Shown: positions 44,201 through 56,200 of the stretch, in pieces
Layout: each line of letters begins with the position of its first letter
Position numbering within the stretch: position 1 is the stretch's first letter
Source of the DNA: a bacterium SCSIO 12844
GTDB lineage: Bacteria; Pseudomonadota; Gammaproteobacteria; Francisellales; Francisellaceae
Direction: 5' to 3'
NCBI GenBank assembly: GCA_024397935.1
Contig: CP073743.1
Span: 2,728,001 to 2,792,000, forward strand
Length of the DNA: 64,000 nucleotides
The notes under the pieces: generated by a model
What the model was told of the DNA's origin: nothing
Seen by the model: only the letters and a program-made list of their open reading frames with translations
Database searches by the model: none
Translations under genes and position numbers: made by a program

Positions 44201-47200
44201 CTGTTTGAGTCCAGTTTGCACCATCCCAGTCATAGGCATAAACAGCACCCATTGATGAAGCATTCCATGCTCCTACAGCAACTCGATCACCATCAGCACT
44301 TAACTTAAGCTCATATCCAAATGCACTAGCTGCTGGTTCAGCAATCGTAGCACCAACTTGCACCCAGTTTGCACCATCCCAGTCAAATATTTGTACATTA
44401 CGTTGATTTGTCCCTGCAGCAACTCTTAAGCCATCAGCACTTAAATCAACTGCATAACCAATACGTTGACCTGATGTAGCAGTACCACTTATATCTGAAC
44501 CAAGTTGCACCCAGTCACTACCATCGTATTGATATACACGTACCACACCTGCGTTAGATCCGTGTGTATCGTTATCAATTGCACCAACAGCAATAATATC
44601 ACCTGCATCATTAATGGCTACGGTATTTTCCTTACCAAGCTGATCACCAGCCGCATCACCATCAATATCACTACCTAATTGCACCCAGTTACTACCATCA
44701 AACTCAAACACGCGTGCATGACCGGCAAGACTACCTGCGCCATCATTGCTCTGAGCACCAAAAATAAGACGACTACCATCAGCATTAAACTCAACACTAG
44801 AACCATCATTAGAATCCCCTACTGCCTCGCCATTAATATCCAAGAAGCTTGAAATTTCAGTTAAGGTTAATACCGGTGGATCATTGACAGGAGTAATATC
44901 AATATTCACCGTTGCAACATTTGATTGCACATCACCATCATTCACATAAAAATCAACTTGGCGTTGATTGGTATCTGGATTATCTGAAGTATTTTCATAA
45001 GTAACTGAAGCTAAAGCTGCCTCATAAGCATCTCTTGTATCAGTACCTGTTAAGGTTAAAACCCCGGTTGATGAGTTATAACTACCGGTAATATTCGCTG
45101 TATCAACAAATGCTAAACTATCTTCACTAGCAAGGAAGTTATTGGTTATTGCAATCGTTGCACTTTCCATATCGCTATCATCAGCATCAATAATTGAAAA
45201 TTCAGGATAAATTGCAACCGCACCTGTATCTTCAGTATAATTAACTGTCTCTAAAACTGAAACTAATTCATAAACTCGAACATGACCAGACTCACCACCA
45301 TTACCATCGTTTAATGGTGCACCAATAACAACTCGTTTCCCATCACGACTTAAAGCAACACTTGAACCACTTTGATCATCAGCAGCCTCACCATCGATAT
45401 CATTACCACTGACTAATACCCAATCAGAAATTGAAATATCCCAATCATAAATACGTACATTACCACTATCTGAACCATTACCATTATTAAATGGTCCACC
45501 AATAGCCATACGATTACCATCAGCATTTAATGACATATAAAAGCCATCATCGCCATTACCACTACCAGGAATCACTGTACCGGCTTGAACCCAATTGACA
45601 CCATCCCAGTCATAAACATAAGTCCAACCTCTTAAAGAACCACCAGAGAAACCATCAAAACGATCTTCACCAACAGCTATACGTGTACCATCAGCATTCA
45701 TTGAAACGGTAATACCAAAACGTCCCTCAAAATTAGTACCATCAATTGTCGCACCAACTTGTGTCCAGCTGGTTCCATCCCAGTCATAAACAACTGCCTG
45801 GCCTGAGTTATTACCTCCAACGTCATTTAAGTGTCTACCTACAATCACTCGATTACCATCAGAGCTAATTGCAACTGCACCACTTCGATCGCCACCAGCA
45901 CCATCAATATCTAAACCTCTTTGAATCCAGCTTGAACCATCCCAATCATAGATTCTTACATGTCCTCTTAAACCATTGTTAAAGATTGCACCAATCGCAA
46001 CGGTTGAACCATCTGAACTCATTGAGATATGTGAACCAGATTCATCATTACCTGCTTCACCATCTATATCTAAACCTAATTGGTTCCAACTTGAACCATC
46101 CCATTCAAATACACGAACATGACCAGCATTTGAGGCTGTACCATCATTAAGTCTTGCACCTATTGCAATACGTAAGCCATCTTCACTCATCGCAACGGCT
46201 AAACCAGACTCATCATCTGCCGCTTCACCATCAATATCACTACCGACTTGTACCCAAGCAGAACCATTCCAATCATAAACACGCGTACTACCTGCATTAG
46301 AGGCTGAACCGTCATTTAATGTTGCACCGACAACAATACGACTCCCGTCAAGATTTGTTGCAACACTTGAACCAAAGCGATCATCAGCTGCTTCACCATC
46401 AAGATCAGTACCTAATTGTTGGAAATCAACCAAACCTAAATCTGGTGCATCGTTGGTTGCTGTAATATCAATAAGTGCAGTTGCAATATTCGATTGATCA
46501 TCACCATCATTAACCGTATATTGAACGATTCTTTGTAAGATTGATGGATCTTCTGAAGTATTTTCATACGTTACTGAAGCAAGCGCCGCTTCATAAGCAG
46601 CAATTGTGTCGGTTCCTGTTAAATACAAAATACCATTTGCATAATCAAAATTGCCCGTGATATTTGCTGTATCACTAAAGGCTAAATAATCTTCACCTTG
46701 AACATAATTACCCGTAATTGCAATCGTTGCACTTTCCATATCGGTATCATCAACATCAAGAATTGAAAATTCTGGATAAATTGCCGTTGCTGGGTCATTT
46801 TCAGTATAGGCTAAAGCAACAGTTGTTAGACTTTCAGAGACTAAATCAAAGACTTTAACTTGTCCTGCATTATTACCATTGGCATCATTTTCATATGCAC
46901 CAATAATCACTCGATCACCATTACCGCTTAATCTTGTAGACCAACCAAACTCATCATTAGCTGCATCTCCATCAATATCTGAGCCAACCGCTGTGCTACC
47001 ACCAACTAAGACCCAATCCGAAGCTGTACCATCCCAGTCATAGATACGCACACTACCTGCATTAAGTCCACCTCCACTATTAGTTCGATCACTAATCGAT
47101 AAACGTAAACCATCTGAACTTAATGATATACGGTGACCACTTAAATTACCTTCAATAGGCTCTCCTGCAATCGTAGAACCAACCTGATTCCAGCTTGCAC

Positions 47201-50200
47201 CATCCCAATCATAAATATAGGTTGCACCTGTTACACCTACACCGACAGCACCGACAGCAATACGATTACCATCTGCTGTTATTGAAACATCAATTCCAAA
47301 AAAACTATTAGCAGCTGCACCATCAAGGTCAGCACCTACTTGAACCCAGCTTGTACCATCAAAATCAAATACACGAACATGACCTGCATTTGATCCACCA
47401 TCGTCATTTTCACGTCCACCAACAACAATGCGATAACCACTATCACTAATCGCTAAAGCATGACCAAATTCATCACCACTAGCTTCGCCAACAATATCTG
47501 CACCCAATTGATTCCAGCTTGAGCCATCAAAGCTATAATTTCTAACCGTATCTGAACCTGCTGCACCAGCTGATAAAATACTACCATCTTTATTTAAAGC
47601 AACTCGCGTACCAAGAACTTCATTCACAGCTACGCCATCAATATCAGTTCCTAGTTGATTCCAACTAGAACCATCCCACTCAAAGATTCTGACATGACCT
47701 GCATTTGATCCACCTGCATCATTTTCCAAACCACCAATAGCTAAGCGATTACCATCAGCACTGATTGAAACCCAATTACCAAATTCATCACCTACAGCTT
47801 CCGCTAAAAAATCTGCACCCATTTGACTCCAGCTTGAGCCATCCCATTCAAAAGCACGAACATAGCCATCACCACCAAGTAGACTCGTATAACCAATCGC
47901 AATTCGGTTACCATCTTCACTGACCGTAACAGACTGACCTGCTTGATCATTAGCTGCATCACCTAAAATATCTGCACCCATTTGGGCAAAGTTAACTAAA
48001 TCCAATTGCGGTGCATCATTAACTGGTGTTACATCAATTTGCAATGTGACTAAATTTGAAGGCACATCACCATCATCGACTAACATATCGATTGTTTTAG
48101 TATTGGTTGCTGGCAATGGATTATCCGATAAGTTTTCATAAGTAATCGATGCTAATGCTAGTTGATAATTAGCAATCGTATCAGTTCCTGTTAAAACCAA
48201 ACGACCCGTTTGTGAATCAAAGCTACCTGAAATATTCGCTGTATTAACAAAAACTAGAACATCTTCACCTTGAACATAGTTTGCAGTAAATTCAATGGTT
48301 GCACTTTCCATATCCGTATCAGTTGAATCAACAATTTTATATTCTGGATGTAATGCTACTGCACCATCATTTTCAGTATAAGCTAATGTTTTAAATGTTG
48401 AAGTCAAATCAAATACGCGTGCATAACCATCACCTGAGAGCATTGGTGCACCGACAACTAAACGTTCACCATTAGAACTGATACCGACTGATGTACCAAA
48501 GTGATCATCATCACTCGTACCATCTAAATCAATATTTAACTGTGTCCAGCTTGAGCCATCCCAATCAAAAATACGTGCATAACCTTTATCATCTGAAATA
48601 GTACCACCAACATCATTAAATGGTCCACCAGCTGCAACTCGATTACCATCACCACTTAATGAAACACTTAAGCCAAGCTGATCGGTATTTCCTTCACCAA
48701 TCATATCAGTGCCTGCCTGAACCCAAGCTGAACCGTTCCAGTCATAAACTCTTATTTGACCATTATTAGCGCCATTAAATGGTGCACCAATCGCAATACG
48801 ATTTCCTGCATCATTAATTGCAACTGAAGTCCCGCTTTCATCACTTGCTGCAGAGCCATCAATATCACTACCTAATTGTGTCCAAGTAACACCAATTAAC
48901 TCATAAACCTGTACCTGTCCTCGATCACCATCATGATGACGCGCTCCGACAACAACAAAGCTACCATCTGAACTCAAAGCAACCGATGACCCCATATTAT
49001 CACCAGCGGCTGTACCATCAATTTTATTACCTAATTGTACCCAAGCTGAGCCATTCCATTCATAAATACGCACCTGTCCTGCACCTGCACCAGCATCAGC
49101 ATTATTAACAGCACCCACAGCAACACGTGCACCATCAGCACTAATTGAAACAGACCACCCACTACGATCTTGTGCCGCTTGACCTTCTATCGCACTGCCT
49201 AATTGTACCCAAGCTGTACCATTGTACTCAAAAATACGCGCATGACCACTATCAGTACCAGCTGAACCATTATGCACTGGTGCACCGATGACAACACGCA
49301 TACCATCATCACTTAAGTCAACTGACCAACCTGACTGATCACCATTAGAAACACCACCAATATCATCACCTAGTTGTACCCAGCTACCTGCTTGAAGTTC
49401 AAAAATTCTAACATCTCCACGTGCCGAGCCACCTTCAGAATTTGTTCTATCAGAAATTGCAACAATACTACCATCTGAGCTTGCAGCTACTGCATAACCA
49501 AAATTATCACCAAAGACTGCTTCGGCTAAAATATCCGTTGAAACTTGCTCAAATGAAACAAAATCTAATTCTGGCGGTGTATTTGGCACAATCACATTAA
49601 TATCGGCTGTGACATTATTCGATGGATCATCACCATCATCAACAAGATAAGTAACTTCCCTTATTGAAGCTGTAGGGCTTGCACCAATATTTTCATAGGT
49701 TACAGAAGCTAAAGCCTCTGCATAGGCTGCCTTGGTATCGGTTCCTGTTAAAACCAAAGTACCCGTTGCTGCTGTCCAAGAAAATGATATATTGACTGTT
49801 GGCGTAAAGGATAAAACATCCTCACCATTAACATAATTATTACTGAAATAGATAGTCGCACTTTCCATATTATCATCATCAACATCGGCAACTGCAAGCT
49901 CATCTTGCACTACAACCTGACCATCACCAATCGTATAATTTAGTGCAATCGTTGGCGTTGAAGTCGTTAATTGATAAACTCTGACATGACCTGAGTCAGC
50001 ACCATTAATACCATTATTATTAATAGCACCAATCGCTACACGTGAACCATCTCGACTAATTGTTGTTTGAAACCCTGACCGATCATCGGCTGACTCACCA
50101 TTAATATCATTACCAACTTGTACCCAATCTATACCGTCCCACTGATAAAGACGCACATGACCATTATTAAATAAGCCATTAAGCGTTGCACCAATAGCTA

Positions 50201-53200
50201 ATAGACTACCATCTCCTGTAATTGATACTCTTTTTCGACCACCACTTAAGTCATTTGCTGCCTCACCAATAATATCTGAACCTGCTTGAACCCAAGCTGC
50301 TCCATTCCAATCATAGATACGCACTCGACCTGCATCTGATGCAGCTTCAGGCGAACCAATAGCAATTCGATTACCATCGTCTGTTAATGATATACCAAAG
50401 CCTGCTGTGGACGAACCATTACCAATAGCCGAACCGACAACATTCCAACTTGCACCATCCCATTCATAGATTACAACATAATTACCATTTATATCTGGTG
50501 CTGCGCCTGCTACACGATTACCATCAGCACTTATGGCAACTTCATCACCCAATTGCTGATTAATCGCAAAACCATCGATATCAGCACCTAACTGTACCCA
50601 AGCTGACCCGTTATATTCATAGACACGCATATGACCACTTGAGCCACCACCGCCATCATTATTCGCGGCACCAATCACAACTCGATTACCATTAGCACTT
50701 AACGCAACGCTGCCGCCACTATAATCAACTGCTGCTTCACCATCGATATCATTACCAACTTGAACCCAATTAGTTCCATCCCAATCATATATCTTAACTT
50801 GTCCTTCATTACTATTACCAACGCTGGCATCATAAAATATAATACCGACAGCTAAACGATTACCATCATCACTTAAGGAAACAGAAGTACCAAACGAATC
50901 ATTACCATTTTCACCATCAAGATCAGAACCAACTTGCACCCAACTTGAGCCATCCCAGTCAAACACTCGAACATGACCCGCTAAAGCCGCACCATCATTA
51001 TTAACTGGTGAACCAATTGCTATACGTGAACCATCACCACTTAGTGAATTTGCATGACCAAAATGATCATCTGCTGCCTCACCATCGATATCAATACCTA
51101 ATTGACTAAATTCGAAAATACCTAATTCTGGTGGGTCATTAGCCGCGACAATATCAATCAGTGATGTTGCAACATTTGATTGTGCATCGCCATCATTAAC
51201 ATAAAAAGAAACTGTTCTTTGATTGGTATCTGGTGTATCTGAAGTATTATTATAGGTTACTGAAGCTAAGGCCTGCTCATAAGCAGCTTTTGTATCAGTT
51301 CCTGTTAAGGTTAAGATACCTGCTACTGGATTCCATGACCCTGTAATATTTGCTGTATCAGTAAACGCCAGAACATCCTCACTAGCAACAAAATTATTAG
51401 TTATTGCAATCGTTGCACTTTCCATATCCGTATCATCTGGATCGATAATAGAGAATTCTGGATAAGCTGCAATTGCACCTGCATCTTCAGTAAAGGTAAC
51501 GGCTGTTGTTAGAGTCGCTGAAGTTAATTCAAAAACTCTTACATGACCACTATTAGCACCATTACCATCATTAAATGGCGCACCGATAACAATACGACTA
51601 CCATCGGCTGTTAATGCTAAAGACCAGCCTAATGCATCAGGTGATGCTTCACCAAGAATATCAGCACCAAAGGCTGTACTTGCACCAACTAATTCCCAGT
51701 CATTGGTATCAGCATTCCAGTCATAAATATTTACTTTACCACTAGAAGAGCCATTTGTATCATCGCCGATAACACTCAAAGCCATACGCAGCCCATCAGA
51801 ACTTAAGGAGACTTGTTGGCCTAAATTATCTTGAATTACAACACCATCTATTGTGCTTCCTGCTTGAATCCAAGCTGCACCATTCCAGTCATAGACAATT
51901 ACTTGACCACTATGTAACGCACTAACATCACTTCTAAAAGCACCAACAGCTAAACGGTTTCCATCTTCACTTAATGAAACAGATTTACCAAACCAATCAT
52001 CAGCTGCTAAACCATCTAAATCTGCGCCAACTTGAACCCAGTTTGCACCATCCCAATCATAAACTCTTACATGACCTGCATTACCACCAGCATCATCGTT
52101 CCTATAACCACCAATTGCAAGTCTTGTGCCTTCTGCTGCAAATGAAACGGCATTACCAAACCAGTCATCTATATTTTCACCATCAATATCGCTGCCTAAC
52201 TGAACCCAACTTGTGCCATTATATTCATAAATTCGCACATGACCACTATCATTACCAGCATCATTATTACCCGTTGCGCCAATGGCAACTCGGCTACCAT
52301 CAGCACTTAGTGTAATTGCATCCCCACCAGAGAAATCATTTAATCCTTCACCATCAATATCAGCACCGACTTGTACCCAAGCTGAACCATTCCAGTCAAA
52401 TATTCTGACATGGCCTGCATCCGTTGCACTACCATCATTATATCTAGCGCCAACGGCAATGCGATCACCATCAGCACTAATGGATACTGTTGTACCAAAT
52501 TCATCACCAGCAGCCTCTCCATCAAGATCAGCGCCTAGTTGATTCCAGGTTGTACCATCCCACTCATAGACACGTGCTTGACCACTATCAGATCCGTTAC
52601 CGTCATTATCTTTTGCACCTACAACGATTCTTAAACCATCATCACTGATATCAACGGCAAAACCGGCTAAATCCCCTGCTGCCTCACCATCAAGGTCAAC
52701 ACCTAACTGATTAAAGTCTACTAATTCTAAATTGGGTGCATCATTGACTGGTGCGACATTAATATAAGCAATCGATGCATTTGACTGTGTATCACCATCA
52801 TTGACATAAAAATCAATTTGTCGTTGTAAAACTGAAGGATCATTCGATATATTATCATAAGTCACTGAAGCTAGTGCTAACTCATAATTCGCTAATGTAT
52901 CTGTGCCGGTTAAAACTAGACTACCTGTTGTCGCATCAAATGAACCAATAATTGAACCAACCGGTGTAAAGCTTAAGAAATCTTCACCTTGGACATAGTT
53001 TGCTGAAATAGCAATTGTTGCACTTTCCATATTGGTATCATCAATATCCAAAATCGTAAATGAATCATCAATGGTTAATGCACTATCATTTTCAGTAAAG
53101 GTTAATGTTTTTTCTGTTGTTTCTAATTCATAAACACGCACTCGACCTCTATCATTACCAGTATTCTCAGCATTAATTGCACCAACAACAAGTGTTGAAC

Positions 53201-56200
53201 CATCACCACTAACCATCGCATTTGCATGATATTCTGAACTTGAGTCACCTGTAACTTTAGTGCCATTTTCTACCCAAGCTGAACCATTCCAGTCAAATAC
53301 TCGAACATGACCTTCATTAGAAGCTTCCCCTAGTCTTGAACCAATAACAATTCGATCACCATCATTCGTTAATGAAACCGTCCAACCAGCTTGATCTCCT
53401 GCTGCCTCACCTACAATATCACTACCGACTTGCACCCAAGCTGAACCATTCCAGTCATATATACGTGCACGACCTTCACCCGTACCACCACCTGCATATG
53501 TGCCAACAGCCACGCGACTACCATCTGCATTAACAGATACGGAGTTCCCGCTAAAATCACTATTTGTATCGCCGTCGATATCACTACCTTGTTGCACCCA
53601 AGCTGAACCATTCCAGCTATAAACCCTAGCATGGCCGGCCTGCAAAGCAGCATCATCATTAAATGGTGCTCCAATAACTAAAGTTAACCCATCTGAACTA
53701 AGCGCTACTGAAGTACCACTTTGATCACCTGTCGCCTCACCATCAATATCTGATCCTGCCTGCACCCAAGCTGAACCATTCCAGTCATAGACTCTTACCT
53801 GACCACTATCAGGACCATTACCATCATTAAATATTGCACCGATGGCAACTCGAGTACCATCTGCGCTTAAATCAATATCATCGCCACTAAAATCGCCGCC
53901 TAATTCACCGCTAATATCTGACCCTAATTGCACCCAAGAAGCACCATTCCATTGATAAACTTGTACATAACCTTGTTGCACAGCTGGGCTGTTTGCATAA
54001 GATGCTCCAACTGCCACAATGCTACCATCGGCACTTAAAGACACTGCATGACCTAGCCTTGTAGCTGATCCACCTGTAATATCTGAACCAGTCTGAACCC
54101 AGTTTGTTCCATTCCAGTCATAGATCCTAACACTACCAACATTAAAAGGTGTTAAAGGAGCTCCAACTGCAATTCTTGTACCATCATCACTAATAGAGAC
54201 ATCTTCACCAAAAAGACCAAAGTCAGTCGTACCATCAATATCAGCACCTAACTGAGCATTACCATAACTAAAATATAATTCTGGCGCTTCATTGATATCT
54301 GTTACTGTAATATCTCTTTCTGCGATACTAACTGAATTACCATCACCATCATTAACATAGAATTCAACCGTTCTCGTTGAAGTATTTGGCGTTGTTGAAG
54401 TATTCTCAAAAGTTACAGCTTCTAGCGCTGCCTTATAATTTGCTAGCGTATCAGTCCCCAATAATACTAAGGTACCTGTTGCTGCAGTCCAAGAACTTGT
54501 AATACTACCTGTATCAACAAAGTTAAGTATATCCTCACCGTTTTGGTAATTAGTGGCTATAACAATCGTTGCAGTTTCAATATTGGTATCATCTGGATCT
54601 GAAATATTAAATGATGTATGAATAGCAACAGCGCCATCACCTTCGGTATAATCAAGTGCGGTTAATGCGGTTAAATCAAATATTCTTACCTGACCGTTAT
54701 CACCTGAAAAATCACCAACTTCACCAATAGCTAAACTTAAACCGTCACCTGATAATGAAACACTTGCACCTGAGTGATCATCAACATTACCAGTTATAAT
54801 TTCTCCATATTGCATCCAAGCTGATCCATTCCAATCATAAATCGTTACATGACCTGATTGATTACCATTTTGATCAGACTCTAATGCGCCGATGGCTAAT
54901 CTTGTACCACTATCACTTAACGAAACACTGAAGCCTGCCCAGTCTCCACCATCAAGTCCATGAATATCAGATCCTTGTTGCACCCAAGCTGAACCATTCC
55001 AGTTATAAACTCGAACGGTACCTGCATCTAAATTCGTTGCACTATCACCATAGAATGAACCAATGGCCACATTATCCCCTAAAGCATCCAAAGCCACAGA
55101 ATAACCACTGAATTCATCATTTTGGCTACCAACAAGATCACTACCTAATTGAACCCAAGCCGAACCATTCCATTCATAGATTTTAACTTCACCAACTTCA
55201 GCTCCAAAAACACCATCACCATGTGCAGCTGCACCAATTGAAATTCGACTACCTGTAGAGTTCATTGCAACTGAAAAACCAAACTGATCGCCAGTTGCAG
55301 CTGCTGCAAATGTAGTACCTAATTGAACCCAGGCTGAACCATTCCAATCAAAGACTCTTGCCTGACCATCATTTGATGCACCAAATCTTGACTCACCGAT
55401 AATAATACGATCACCTGCATCATTAATGGCGACAGCATTACCGCTTTCATCATCAGCATTTAAACCATTAATGGCTGCACCTCTTAATACCCAAGCTGCA
55501 CCATTCCACTCAAATACATTTGTTTGTCCACTATCTGAACCACTACCATCAAATTGTGAATCACCAATAACAACAACCGTACCATCAGCATTTAATGCAA
55601 CAGACTCACCAAAGTTTTCAGATGATGCAATGGTAATATCACTACCTAACTGCACCCAGTTTGAGCCATCCCAATCATAAACTCTAACCACATCGCCTGA
55701 ATCAGGGCCACCAATAGCAACTCGGGTCCCATCATTACTAAATGATACTGACTCACCAAACCGCTCAAATGCACCACCTGAAATGGTTGAACCTAACTGT
55801 TCAAAAGTATTGATTTTTGCTAAATCATTAATAGCAACAAGACTTGTAATTCTTGTTATTATTGATGAGGTTGCAGTACCATCATCGACTGTCCATTTAA
55901 TTGTACGCTCTAAATCTGTTGGGTCATTTTTACCATTTTCATATTGAATATTTCTCAATAAATTCTGATAAACGGCGACCGTTGCTGTACCTGATATTTG
56001 ATAGAGACCTGAAGGTCGATCAAATGTTGTTTGAATCCCTGCAGGCAATGGTAAAGCTGACGTTGCAATACTTAATATATCTTCAAAAGCTTGATAATTT
56101 CCTGTAATTTGAATCGTTGCGCCAACAATTGAGTCATCAGTATCGGTAATTGTTAATAACGGCTCTAAAGTTAATAATGTGTTTTCGCTATACGTCGCAT

